From the NCBI GenBank assembly GCA_038522945.1, contig JBCBJV010000016.1, positions 18,795 through 82,794 of the forward strand: a DNA stretch of 64,000 nt. Direction: 5' to 3'. The notes under the pieces are model-generated. The model ran no database searches. It worked only from the letters and a program-made list of their open reading frames with translations, and had not been told where the DNA came from. This stretch comes from MED-G105 sp038522945. Lineage in GTDB: Bacteria; Pseudomonadota; Alphaproteobacteria; Caulobacterales; Parvularculaceae. The number at the start of each line of letters is the position of its first letter. Positions within the stretch are counted from its first letter, which is position 1. Of the stretch, positions 51,016-59,687 are shown in pieces. A program made the translations under genes and the position numbers.

Positions 51016-52254
51016 ATGAAAACGACCACCAGCCACCAACCGCGCCAGCTCGCCTTCGGCGAACTCGTGGGCCTTACCGCAGCGGTAATGGCCTTGAACG
51101 CCCTTGCGATCGACATGATGCTGCCGGCGCTGACCACAATCGGCAATGAGCTGAGCGCCGGTCAGAACCGCCAGCAACTCATCATCGGTGTCTATGTCAT
51201 GGGCAACGGCATTGCCCAGCTATTCTTCGGACCGATCGTTGACCGGTTTGGGCGCCGGATCGTCCTCATGTTGGCGCTTGGCGGTTACCTCATCGGCTCG
51301 CTGCTTTCCGTCATCGCCGCCGACTTTACGCTACTTCTGGCGGCCCGCGGGTTTCAGGGGATCGCCACCGCTGCGACGCGGGTTGCCTCCATCGCTATGG
51401 TCAGGGACCAATGCGCGGGACGGCAAATGGCGCGGGTCATGTCCCTCGCTATTACAGTATTCATGGCCGCCCCAATCCTGGCGCCGAGCATTGGTCAGTT
51501 GGTCCTTTCATTTGCGCCCTGGCGCGGGATCTTTATTGCGCTTTTGATCTACGGGCTCCTCCTTGGCGTCTGGGTTTATCTGCGCATGCCCGAAACACTG
51601 AACCCTTCCGATCGCAAAACGCTACAGATCGGGCCCATCATGTCCGCCTACGGAGAGTTTTTGAAGAATCGCGTGGCATTTGGCTATACCCTCGCGTCCG
51701 CGTTCTGTTTCGGCGCTCTTTTCGGCTACATCTCCGCCTCTGAGCAGATCTTCAAGGAGATCTTCAACCTGGGGGACAATTTCCCTCTGGCCTTTGCCGT
51801 GATTGCCGCTGCCCTTGCTGCAGCCACGCTGACTAATGCGCGGCTAGTTGAGCGCTTCGGCATGCGGCGCCTTACCCACTCTGCACTTCTCGCCTTTATT
51901 CTGTCGAATGTGATGCACCTCCTTATCGTCATGAGCATTGGGGAGAACATGATCGTGTTCCTGACGTTCATGTCGATCGCGTTTTTTGCTCTCGGGCTTA
52001 TTGGGCCGAACTCTTCGGCGCTCGCCATGGAACCCATGGGTCATATGGCAGGGGCCGCCGCGGCTGCCAACGGCTTTGCGGGCACGACCGTTGCAGGGTT
52101 TCTCGGCACACTGATCGGCCAATTCTACAACCACACGACGACACCGATCATTCTCGGTTTTGCGATTCTCGGCATCGCCGCCATAGGCGTGGTCTTGTGG
52201 GTAGAAGACGGCAAGCTCCTGCAGCCGAACCCGACCAATGAGCCGTCGCCGTGA
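51016..52254 (+). CDS. Bcr/CflA-type MFS multidrug efflux transporter
   Basis: A 412-residue transporter with 12 membrane helices. After helix 1 (NALAIDMMLPALTTIGNEL) comes QLFFGPIVDRFGRRIVLML, the MFS motif A, and RGFQGIATAATRVASIAMVRD, the helix 4 Arg region of drug/H+ antiporters. DMMLPAL is characteristic of the Bcr/CflA group. It likely exports drugs or small metabolites by proton antiport. Its stop codon overlaps the rimM start (GTGA), so it is translationally coupled to the rimM-trmD-rplS genes. Confidence 0.92.
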   Translation: MKTTTSHQPRQLAFGELVGLTAAVMALNALAIDMMLPALTTIGNELSAGQNRQQLIIGVYVMGNGIAQLFFGPIVDRFGRRIVLMLALGGYLIGSLLSVIAADFTLLLAARGFQGIATAATRVASIAMVRDQCAGRQMARVMSLAITVFMAAPILAPSIGQLVLSFAPWRGIFIALLIYGLLLGVWVYLRMPETLNPSDRKTLQIGPIMSAYGEFLKNRVAFGYTLASAFCFGALFGYISASEQIFKEIFNLGDNFPLAFAVIAAALAAATLTNARLVERFGMRRLTHSALLAFILSNVMHLLIVMSIGENMIVFLTFMSIAFFALGLIGPNSSALAMEPMGHMAGAAAAANGFAGTTVAGFLGTLIGQFYNHTTTPIILGFAILGIAAIGVVLWVEDGKLLQPNPTNEPSP

Positions 52255-52991
52255 CCCGCAAACCGACCCCTACAGATCAACGCGAAGATGAGGTTTGCCT
52301 CGGTGTGATCGGCGGGGCCCATGGCGTCAAAGGCGCCTTTAAAGTCAAAACGTATACCGAGGATGAGGCGGATATCGACGCGTACGGCCCTTTGAGGCTT
52401 CAGGGCAGCGACACGCAGTTGGACTTGCGCGTTGTCCGGGTTCTGAAAGAGGCGCTGGTGCTTGCGACCACGCCGACACTCACCTCTCCAGAAGCAGTCC
52501 GAGAGCTCACCGGACTTGAGCTATACGTCCAGCGCGACCGCCTGCCGGCCCTTGATGATGACGATGATTTCTACCAGGAGGACCTGGTCGGCCTTCACGC
52601 CGTTACGTCAAGTGGTGCGCCCATTGGTCGAGTGAAATCCGTCCAGAATTTTGGTGCAGGTGACATTTTGGAAGTCACCCCAAAAAAAGGATCCTCGGTT
52701 TTTGTCCCCTTTACGCGCGAGATGGTTCCGGAAATTGACATCGAAGGCGGCAAAATCACTCTCGCCGATGATGCGGTTTCATCCGCGCAACAAACGGACG
52801 GCGCCGACCGCGAAAAAGGCGACGCTGCAACCCAGAAAGAAGTTGAGCAGTTCGCCGAAAAGACCGCCGCAACATTGGTGAGCGACAACAACATCGTGAG
52901 CCATGAGAACATTATAAGCGATGAGACTGGCGACATCGTCTCCCCGGACCAAAGCGTCAATGTCGGCGCGATGCGGGAGGAAGATGCCTGA
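52251..52991 (+). CDS. rimM: 16S rRNA processing protein RimM, with an acidic C-terminal extension
   Basis: A 246-residue protein against the usual 165-185. The RimM N domain (VCLGVIGGAHGVKGAFKVK) and PRC-barrel (DLVGLHAVTSSGAPIGRVKS, VPFTREMVPEIDIEGGKITL) end near residue 172. The remaining 75 residues are acidic, polar and probably disordered (QTDGADREKGDAATQKE). RimM helps 30S head assembly by binding S19. It starts with GTG overlapping the transporter stop and overlaps trmD by a few bases. Confidence 0.93.
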   Translation: MTRKPTPTDQREDEVCLGVIGGAHGVKGAFKVKTYTEDEADIDAYGPLRLQGSDTQLDLRVVRVLKEALVLATTPTLTSPEAVRELTGLELYVQRDRLPALDDDDDFYQEDLVGLHAVTSSGAPIGRVKSVQNFGAGDILEVTPKKGSSVFVPFTREMVPEIDIEGGKITLADDAVSSAQQTDGADREKGDAATQKEVEQFAEKTAATLVSDNNIVSHENIISDETGDIVSPDQSVNVGAMREEDA

Positions 52992-53757
52992 GATGAGCGT
53001 TACCCAGCCAGAAGAAGATCATCCAAAACCAAACTGGGGCGCGACGGTCCTCACCCTGTTCCCGGAGGCCTTCCCGGGTCCTTTGGGATTATCGATCCTG
53101 GGCAAAGGCCTCGCGACGGGGATTTGGTCCCTCGACACAGTCAACATTCGCGATTTTTCCGACAATGCCTATGGGTCCGTGGACGACACGCCCGCGGGCG
53201 GCGGGGCTGGGCTCGTCATGCGCGCAGATATCCTCGGCAAAGCCATTGATACTGTTCCCCGAAACGATCGGCCGATTATCTATGTTTCCCCCCGCGGACG
53301 GCCTTTTGATCAGGCGCTCGCAGAAACCTTGAGCGCGGGGTCCGGTGCGATCATCCTGTGTGGCCGGTTTGAGGGGGTCGACGAGCGGGTACTGGAGGCG
53401 CGGGCCGTCGAAGAGGTATCGTTGGGGGATTTCGTCCTTGCCGGTGGGGAAATTGCGGCCATGGCCATGATCGAGGCTTGCGTCAGGCTGCTCCCCGGGG
53501 TATTGGGCTGCGCTCAATCGCTCGGCGAGGAGAGTTTCTCCTGCCGTGCGACTTCCGGTGAGCGTTTGCTGGAATATCCGCAATACACTCGCCCCCGTGA
53601 TTTTGAGGGACGTCAGATCCCATCGGTCCTGCTTTCCGGTGATCATCAAAAGATTGCCGAATGGCGCCGGGCCAAGGCTGAAGAGATAACGCGCACGCGA
53701 CGACCGGATCTTCTCTCCCCTGAGAATGGCGGTCCTATCCGGCGGGACAAAAACTAA
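52984..53757 (+). CDS. trmD: tRNA (guanine37-N1)-methyltransferase
   Basis: A 257-residue SPOUT methyltransferase that makes m1G37 in tRNAs. The knot residues are present: YVSPRGRPFDQ, ILCGRFEGVDERV, VSLGDFVLAGGEIAAM and SRATS-like CRATSGERLLEYPQYTRP. An N-terminal extension of about 20 residues precedes the core LTLFPEAF. Two starts are possible: ATG at 52984 (GGAGG three bases upstream) and ATG at 52993. It overlaps rimM and is followed by rplS after 16 bases. Confidence 0.95.
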   Translation: MPEMSVTQPEEDHPKPNWGATVLTLFPEAFPGPLGLSILGKGLATGIWSLDTVNIRDFSDNAYGSVDDTPAGGGAGLVMRADILGKAIDTVPRNDRPIIYVSPRGRPFDQALAETLSAGSGAIILCGRFEGVDERVLEARAVEEVSLGDFVLAGGEIAAMAMIEACVRLLPGVLGCAQSLGEESFSCRATSGERLLEYPQYTRPRDFEGRQIPSVLLSGDHQKIAEWRRAKAEEITRTRRPDLLSPENGGPIRRDKN

Positions 53758-53773
53758 AGGATGAGACAAGGCC

Positions 53774-54157
53774 ATGAACATTATTCAACAGCTCGAAAAA
53801 GAGCAGATTGAACGCCTCGGTAAGGACGTTCCAGAATTCGCGCCAGGTGACACGCTCCGCGTAAGCGTGAAAGTGCGCGAAGGCGAGCGCGAACGTCTTC
53901 AGGCCTATGAAGGTGTCTGCATTGCTCGCTCTGGCAGCGGCCTCAATGAGAGCTTTACCGTCCGCAAGATTTCATTCGGCGAAGGCGTTGAACGAGTATT
54001 CCCGATTTACTCGCCGCTGGTTGACTCAATCAAGGTCATGCGCCGTGGCAAGGTCCGCCGTGCGAAGCTTTACTACCTGCGCGAGCGCCGCGGTAAGTCG
54101 GCCCGGATTGCTGAGAAAAAAGTGGACCGCACAAAGGCCGCGAAAAAAGAAGGATGA
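53774..54157 (+). CDS. rplS: 50S ribosomal protein L19
   Basis: A 127-residue ribosomal protein with the family core FAPGDTLRVSVKVREGERER, LQAYEGVCIAR, SFTVRKISFGEGVERVFPIY and RRGKVRRAKLYYLRERRGKS. It lies at the 30S/50S interface. It closes the rimM-trmD-rplS set; rpsP, usually first, is not in the window. The C-terminus is lysine-rich (KKVDRTKAAKKEG). Confidence 0.98.
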   Translation: MNIIQQLEKEQIERLGKDVPEFAPGDTLRVSVKVREGERERLQAYEGVCIARSGSGLNESFTVRKISFGEGVERVFPIYSPLVDSIKVMRRGKVRRAKLYYLRERRGKSARIAEKKVDRTKAAKKEG

Positions 54158-54254
54158 CCTCCCCTCTGCTCGGCACTTCAAGCTAAAGTTCGAAACGCCG
54201 CTTAGGGACAAACCGGCGCGGCGCTTCTTGTGTGCGGCTTTAGAGGGCCGCCAC

Positions 54255-54905
54255 TCAGCAACACGGCTGATTGCTATTGGCAGCGCACCAGCCTCCGAAC
54301 TTCCCGCAAGCGCGCGCCGTTCCCGGCATCGACACGTTCTCAAGGCACCCAACTTCGTCGGCGAGTAAAATCTCACTTATGACAACATAGGTGGGTTTGC
54401 TGTCAGGTAGAGCCGGAAACTCAACACTGAGGCCGGTGTCGACAATCGGATCATTGCCAACCAGTGTGAGCGTCACGGTCGGTTCGGGGGCGCATCCCTC
54501 GCGGGTGACCCAAAGATAAGCTTGATCTGCCTCGGCGCGGATGGCGGGGGTTGCTGTCATCAAGACGGCACGTGCGCCGCCATCACCATCGCCATCGGGA
54601 CCGTCGGAACGAAAACAGTCCTCCGTACACGGTGCGATCTGGTTTATTCGCAGAATGCCACGGTCGGGGATGCCGGTGAAGGTCACCCTGACCCCAAGCA
54701 AACGGGTGACGATCAGCTCCAGGGTCTCCATGCGCGCATAATGCTCATGGTCCGACAACTCGGTGAATGTCCCATAGTCATCAATCATCCGTAGACCGCT
54801 GATCACTCTGCGCTGGCATTGGGCACACAGGTCCCGGAACATGCCGATGCCCCCGGATGGAATACTCACAATGGACTGGGATTTGCGGTTGAGGCTGCTG
54901 GTCAT
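54255..54905 (-). CDS. hypothetical cysteine-rich protein
   Basis: A 216-residue protein of unknown family. It has no signal peptide. Cys clusters occur near the N-terminus (CAQCQRR), middle (CTEDC) and end (CGKFGGWCAANSNQPCC), at least ten in all, enough for metal binding or several disulfides. The region in between looks like beta strands (ILRINQIAPC, VTLTLVGNDPIVDTGLSVEF). The ATG is preceded by AGGGAGGGG, a very good ribosome-binding site, which supports real expression. It is divergent from the leader at 55 kb. Confidence 0.65.
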   Translation of the reverse strand: MTSSLNRKSQSIVSIPSGGIGMFRDLCAQCQRRVISGLRMIDDYGTFTELSDHEHYARMETLELIVTRLLGVRVTFTGIPDRGILRINQIAPCTEDCFRSDGPDGDGDGGARAVLMTATPAIRAEADQAYLWVTREGCAPEPTVTLTLVGNDPIVDTGLSVEFPALPDSKPTYVVISEILLADEVGCLENVSMPGTARACGKFGGWCAANSNQPCC

Positions 54906-54992
54906 TGACCCCTCCCTTCATCGACCCCGATATGGTGTCGCTCTCCTATTGGGAGCGCAATCTCGCTAAAAAACAATCTAATGGCAACCCAC

Positions 54993-55094
54993 TTGCGTTT
55001 ATCAGATTTTTAGCTATTATATGGAAAATTTGCGACGGCCCACTTTCGGCCTGATAGCGCGCGAAGTGCTATCGGCCTAAGGGGGGCCTTTTTT
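54993..55094 (+). promoter_or_regulatory. promoter plus leader with two mutually exclusive hairpins; attenuator or small RNA
   Basis: TTGCGT (54993-54998) and TATTAT (55015-55020) are spaced by 16 bases in an AT-rich stretch. The following leader has a strong hairpin, GGCC+GATAGC (55048-55058) with GCTATC+GGCC (55068-55077). The same GGCC at 55074-55077 can instead pair with GGCC at 55085-55088, followed by six T (55089-55094). The second structure is terminator-like, the first would prevent it. The gene at 55153 begins 58 bases later. Confidence 0.45.
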
Positions 55095-55152
55095 AGTTTA
55101 GCTCTCGGCCCGCAGCATCGCGGTTGCCACGAAACGAAAGGACAAAGGGGTC

Positions 55153-55530
55153 ATGTCAGCAAGCTCTGCAGGCGTAGTCTCAGGCGCGACAGCATTCAGC
55201 AAAGAGGCAGCCCGACTTCTTGGTGATCCAATCTCGAAAGAACGAGAACTCTTGTCCTCCTTTCTCGCCATGCTCAAAGGGCCGGATATTCCCGAAGCCA
55301 TTGAAGATGGGGCCACATTTTCCTCCATTCTCCGCTATGCCCTCGATCGAGGCTTTGTCAAACAGAACCTCCTGGCCGACCGCATTAAGTACGTGAATTC
55401 TCAGGTAGGCCGATGGGCCGCTGGCAAAGCAGCCCCCCCACAAATCGTCCGCGCCGCCGTTATCGACACCATGCGGGACCTGATACAGGAAAGACACGAC
55501 ACACTATCCCCCGAGCCATTTGCTACCTAA
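55153..55530 (+). CDS. small protein with an HTH-like segment
   Basis: A 125-residue cytosolic protein. Its middle reads ILRYALDRGFVKQNLLADRI and then VNSQVGRWAAGKAAPPQIVR, which follows the pattern of the recognition half of an XRE-like helix-turn-helix (S-x-V-x-R-W-x-x-G-K-x-x-P). The rest is helical with no motif. A DNA-binding role is inferred from that segment only. GGGG precedes the ATG. The upstream leader looks like an attenuator, and the SPFH-like gene downstream has its own promoter. Confidence 0.6.
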   Translation: MSASSAGVVSGATAFSKEAARLLGDPISKERELLSSFLAMLKGPDIPEAIEDGATFSSILRYALDRGFVKQNLLADRIKYVNSQVGRWAAGKAAPPQIVRAAVIDTMRDLIQERHDTLSPEPFAT

Positions 55531-55566
55531 TTTATTTAAGCGCATACTTTTTCTTAATCTCCCAGT

Positions 55567-55595
55567 TTGACAAAAGCAAATAAGTTGCCTATCTC
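55567..55595 (+). promoter_or_regulatory. probable promoter of the SPFH-like gene
   Basis: Perfect TTGACA at 55567-55572, 17-base spacer, TATCTC at 55590-55595, 27 bases before the chosen start codon. The -35 and spacing are ideal; the -10 matches at three to four positions. Confidence 0.6.
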
Positions 55596-55622
55596 ACGCT
55601 CATCAACTTGATGAGGTGCGAG

Positions 55623-56738
55623 ATGATCGACCAGTCCATTCTCAATTCAGTGTCTTCGCTTGCCATGGAAGCAAGCACATACATTCAGCCCACGTTGGAC
55701 GCAGCGCGTGACATGACCCTGGCGCACCCAGCCCTTGTTGCGGGCGGGATCGGAGCCGCGTTGCTTGCCTTGTTCGCCAACGCGGTTCTGGGTTTTCAGA
55801 TTGGCGATAGCGATGCAGCTGTTTATCGGGAACGGTTTTCAGCACGTCGCAAAATCAGGTTCGCTGGCAACCACGCGGCGCTGAGACGGCTCTTCGAAGT
55901 GGAAGACACCACATTCGCCGACTTCCCATTAGCTGCCTCAGGCGAAGACCGGTTTTTTACGCCATCGGTCCTAACCGACAAGCGCGGCCGGTTTTATCTC
56001 GGCAACATTGTCTTCCTGCTGGAAGATCAGGTTATGGCAACCAGCGACGGGGCTGAGACGAACGTCACGGCATCGGTGACGTTTCGGTTGCGCAAACGGT
56101 ATCTGGAAGACTTCGTCAACTTTACAGCGGCGGCGTTTGCAGAAACCTTTGCTGAGCGCGTTCATGCTGGCGTGAAAAGTGAGGTCGGTCGCCACAAGCG
56201 GGACTTTATTGTCCGTGAGCAGAAGGAAGTTGAAAATTACCTGACAGCGCATCTGAAAGCGGTCATTGAAGGCACGCCCGGTGTGGACGGGCAGAGCGGA
56301 CTGGGCATTGAAATTACGATGGTGACCCTCAGTATCAAGCCGCTTGCGTCAGGTCGCTCAACCGCCAATGGATCAATTGAAGGAAGTCTCGCCAATATGA
56401 GCGGTCCGGACTTTGTCTCAATCGAAGGCACCCGGCTCTTGTCTGATATGCTGCGGCGGGCGGAGACCCCACGCGAAAAGAGTGACCTTCGGGCACTGAT
56501 CAGTCAGCAGATTGAGGCGCAGCGGCAAATCAGGTGTGCCATTGAACTGCGGCAGTCAGGCAATCTGATCGTCCTGACACCCGATGAAGCCGGGCTCACA
56601 CGGGGGATGGTCAATTCCAATGGCATGTCAGCTCATTTGTCCGGACAGCGCCCCGAGCGGCGGGCCAATGGAAGCCTAAATGGCCGTTTGGATGTGCCGT
56701 CAATCGATGATCAGACGCAAACTGATCATCTCAACTAA
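55623..56738 (+). CDS. SPFH/band 7-like membrane protein
   Basis: A 371-residue protein with one N-terminal membrane helix (about 32-56, LVAGGIGAALLALFANAVLG) and a large soluble part. Residues about 150-250 follow the SPFH pattern: a beta segment (NVTASVTFRLRKRYLEDF), a long charged helix (FAERVHAGVKSEVGRHKRDFIVREQKE as one run of helix, cited in part), then GLGIEITMVTLSIKPL, the usual 'G-I-x-V-x-x-V-x-I' closing strand. It would form membrane-associated oligomers. The C-terminus is low-complexity. The ATG at 55623 has GAGG six bases upstream. Confidence 0.65.
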   Translation: MIDQSILNSVSSLAMEASTYIQPTLDAARDMTLAHPALVAGGIGAALLALFANAVLGFQIGDSDAAVYRERFSARRKIRFAGNHAALRRLFEVEDTTFADFPLAASGEDRFFTPSVLTDKRGRFYLGNIVFLLEDQVMATSDGAETNVTASVTFRLRKRYLEDFVNFTAAAFAETFAERVHAGVKSEVGRHKRDFIVREQKEVENYLTAHLKAVIEGTPGVDGQSGLGIEITMVTLSIKPLASGRSTANGSIEGSLANMSGPDFVSIEGTRLLSDMLRRAETPREKSDLRALISQQIEAQRQIRCAIELRQSGNLIVLTPDEAGLTRGMVNSNGMSAHLSGQRPERRANGSLNGRLDVPSIDDQTQTDHLN

Positions 56739-56743
56739 AAAAA

Positions 56744-56769
56744 ACGGGCCGCAGAATTCTGCGGCCCGT
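56744..56769. terminator. bidirectional terminator
   Basis: An 11-bp perfect stem (56744-56754 with 56759-56769, arms ACGGGCCGCAG/CTGCGGCCCGT) with AATT loop. Eight A on its left give a U-run on the minus strand, so it is strongest for the PhoD-like gene, and it stands just after the SPFH-like gene stop. Confidence 0.88.
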
Positions 56770-56794
56770 CATTTATTGAACCTGAATGTGACGT

Positions 56795-58000
56795 CTAGCG
56801 GAAATTCACAACAACCGACTGCATTTCCTCTCCCGCCTCGCCGCGCAATGAAAGAGAGAAAAGACCCTGTTCCCAGTCAATTCCAATCAAGCCAAAATTT
56901 GCCTCATACTCCATGGTGCCGAGGCGGTTTGGTCCGGGCTCAACATAAGTCTCGCCGCTTTGCTCCCGCCACCTCGCGCCAGGAAGATTGATCGAGGACG
57001 ATGTGATTTCAGTTAGAGTCTGACCGTTTGACAGATCCTTTTGGTAAAGACCGCCCGCGTGACGGTCACCCGACAGCACAATCAGATTATCCGTATTGCG
57101 ACGAGACAGGAGGTCGTAGAGTTTTTGCCGTTCTGTTGGCAACGTACGCCACGCTTCCCACCCATGACCTTCGGCAATAACCTGGATCGAAGAAACGAGG
57201 ATCGTTAGATCCGCGGGCTTTTCCAGCTCTGCTTCCAACCATACCCACTGGGCATCTCCTAGCATTGTTTTGGCTGGGTCTGGATCAGGAAGATAGCGCT
57301 CTTTTCCCTTCGCGCCGCGATCGTCAGTTTCCATAAGGGGTGAACGGAAATAGCGCGTGTCCAACATAATCAGATGAACTTGTTCTCCTTTCGGCCCAAG
57401 CATCCAGGATCCATAGATCCCTTCGCGAGCACGACGCGCATCGTCTTCAGGCAAGGCCCAAACGTACTCAAACAGTTCTTCTGATTGCTCCTTATACGCA
57501 TAGTCACCGCCCGCATCATTCAGACCGAAGTCATGATCATCCCACGTGGTCAGCAGCGGCGCGGCGGCGCGGAAGCGAGCAAATGGCTCGCTTTGGCCCA
57601 GTCGCATGTATGCAGCCTTCAGCTCCGGGAGCGACTGGTCCCGCGACCGAACGTCCCCATAGACGTTATCGCCAATGAACAATGAAAGTTGTGGTTTCAC
57701 AGCGGTTAATTGATCCCACATCGATTGATCTTCGTTTTGCTGAACGCATGAGCCGAAGACAATCCGATCGAGTCGCACCGAACGATCGAGGGGCGCGGAC
57801 GGCATCGGCGTTGCCTGAATGATCCCGTCAGGACCGCCGCTCCTGTCTTTGGCTGCCATTGCCCATGGCTCTTCAGCCATTGGAGCCGCCTCTGCCGTGG
57901 CATTCGCAGATTTCTGGGCGACTTCCGGTTCAATAGTTGTGCAAGCGGCCCCTAGAGCGGCAACGCTGGCGGCCAGCGCAACATGCTTGAAGAATCTCAT
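56795..58000 (-). CDS. PhoD-like alkaline phosphatase family lipoprotein
   Basis: A 401-residue metallophosphatase with a lipoprotein signal (AALGAACTT). Metal and active-site segments are FGSCVQQN, FIGDNVYGDV, TWDDHDFGLND, LDTRYFRS, SSIQV and LSGDRHAGG, the standard PhoD set, binding Fe and Ca in known members. It would hydrolyse phosphomono- or diesters outside the inner membrane. A Pro/Ala-rich linker (about 20-75) follows the lipid anchor. It ends at a strong terminator. Confidence 0.9.
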   Translation of the reverse strand: MRFFKHVALAASVAALGAACTTIEPEVAQKSANATAEAAPMAEEPWAMAAKDRSGGPDGIIQATPMPSAPLDRSVRLDRIVFGSCVQQNEDQSMWDQLTAVKPQLSLFIGDNVYGDVRSRDQSLPELKAAYMRLGQSEPFARFRAAAPLLTTWDDHDFGLNDAGGDYAYKEQSEELFEYVWALPEDDARRAREGIYGSWMLGPKGEQVHLIMLDTRYFRSPLMETDDRGAKGKERYLPDPDPAKTMLGDAQWVWLEAELEKPADLTILVSSIQVIAEGHGWEAWRTLPTERQKLYDLLSRRNTDNLIVLSGDRHAGGLYQKDLSNGQTLTEITSSSINLPGARWREQSGETYVEPGPNRLGTMEYEANFGLIGIDWEQGLFSLSLRGEAGEEMQSVVVNFR

Positions 58001-58075
58001 CGCTATCCCCTTTTGAAGTATTCGAAGGGCATAGCGCAGGGACGCGACAGTTTTCTGACAACCTTTCCGGAGGAG

Positions 58076-59515
58076 CTATTCCGACACAACAGGTGAAACG
58101 CTTTCGCGAAAGTCCCCAGGTAGCTCAGACGCCAGATAGATCATCGTTGCCCAAGCAGCCACATTCTGATTCAAGTCCTCAGGGTCGATCTTATCGAACG
58201 TATCGTCGGGTGTGTGGTGCAGATCGAAGTAGTCCGTGCCGTCCTGGCGGAGTGAGGCAACCGGCACGCCGGCCATCCTTAAGGGGGTCACGTCCGGACC
58301 GCCAAAAGCAAGGTTATCCCCTGGCGAGATACCGAGCGGCAATAGCGCATCAGCGAAGAGTTTCGCCTTGGGCAGGTCTTCTTCAGAAAAGCGCGATTGA
58401 AACTTCCAGATCCGACCGCCACCGAAATCGGATTCTGAAGCGAACACGTGTTTCGCCAGTTCATCTGCATGGGCTGTCGCATAGGCTCTAGCCCCCAGAA
58501 GGCCGACTTCTTCCGCACCCCACATGATCACCCGAATTGTCCGACGGGGCTTTCCCCTCATCTCGTCGATAAGTTTCGCTGCGGCCACGGTGATCGCAAC
58601 CCCTGCACCATCATCAACCGCGCCAGTACCTAAATCCCAACTGTCCAAATGTCCGCCGATGACAATCAGCTCATCGGTCTCGCCGGGTATCTCGGCAATG
58701 ACGTTTCCAGAGGTGACCGCATCAATGGTCTCGGTACCAATCTTAAGAAAGACTTCTACTGGACCATCTGCATACGCAATTGCTCGTGCTAATTGATCTG
58801 CATCGGGATTGGAAAGAGCCGCTGTCGGAACTTTTTCCACGTCGTTTGCATACCGCATAACACCGGTATGAGGGAATCGATGGCTATCGGTTCCGACAGA
58901 CCGGATGATTGCGGCCGCAGCGCCGCGCTTACCGGCCTCATTAGCGGCGCCTGCCCTCTTGGCGACGGCTGGCCCATAGCCAGAGCCATCCTGGGTGCGC
59001 GTCATGGGCTCGTCGACGAAGATAATCTTTCCCTCAAGACCTGTCATGGGTGCTGCTTTAAGAGCAGAGAGACTTGCAAAGCGCACCACTTCTGCGGTCA
59101 GACCCTCTGGTCCAGTGGGTACTGAATTCCCTAGCGCGGTGATGTAAAGATCTTGCGGATAAGGCGACACGATAGACGCTTCCTCGTGGGTGCGCGACCA
59201 GTAAGGGATCTCAAACTCTTCGATCCTGGCATTCTTGAACCCCAGCGACTTGAACTTATCCACACCCCAAACGCGGGCGCGCGCTTCCGCATCCGAGCCC
59301 GCCAGGCGTTGACCTATCTCCGTCGTCAAACTTTCCAGGATGTCATAGGCTCGATCATCGGCCAGTGCTTTTTCCTGCAGCTTTTCGACCGCCCGCTGGT
59401 GCTTTGCACCAAGCACATTCTCTTCGGCGACAGCTGGTGAGACGATCCCACTGACGGCCAATGCCAGGGCAGGCAGCAAACAAAGAGTGTAAAACTCAAG
59501 ATATCGGGACTTCAT
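58076..59515 (-). CDS. M28-family metallopeptidase with PA domain (PGCP-like)
   Basis: A 479-residue exported aminopeptidase/carboxypeptidase. The signal peptide covers about 1-30 (ending SPAVAEE). A protease-associated domain lies at about 120-235 inside the sequence, then the di-zinc core: GGHLDSWDLGTGAVDDGAG (His, Asp), WGAEEVGLLGA (Glu), SESDFGG (Asp) and LHHTPDDTFD (His). All five ligands are present. The order resembles plasma glutamate carboxypeptidase. ATG at 59515 is preferred; a start at 59545 is possible. It would process peptides in the periplasm alongside the S46 enzyme. Confidence 0.92.
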   Translation of the reverse strand: MKSRYLEFYTLCLLPALALAVSGIVSPAVAEENVLGAKHQRAVEKLQEKALADDRAYDILESLTTEIGQRLAGSDAEARARVWGVDKFKSLGFKNARIEEFEIPYWSRTHEEASIVSPYPQDLYITALGNSVPTGPEGLTAEVVRFASLSALKAAPMTGLEGKIIFVDEPMTRTQDGSGYGPAVAKRAGAANEAGKRGAAAAIIRSVGTDSHRFPHTGVMRYANDVEKVPTAALSNPDADQLARAIAYADGPVEVFLKIGTETIDAVTSGNVIAEIPGETDELIVIGGHLDSWDLGTGAVDDGAGVAITVAAAKLIDEMRGKPRRTIRVIMWGAEEVGLLGARAYATAHADELAKHVFASESDFGGGRIWKFQSRFSEEDLPKAKLFADALLPLGISPGDNLAFGGPDVTPLRMAGVPVASLRQDGTDYFDLHHTPDDTFDKIDPEDLNQNVAAWATMIYLASELPGDFRESVSPVVSE

Positions 59516-59687
59516 CGGGAAGCAGCCCTTCCTTGTCTTGTTCATTGAAAGCACGAGTGCCGGGGACGCAATAGAACGCCCCAATAGCAAGCATTTGCCA
59601 TCTACATACTCTGCCTTTTTACACGCAAAACCTCAAGGAAGCCGCCTGAAGAGCTTGGCGTTGCCGAGAAGCGCCTAGCACATCCGA

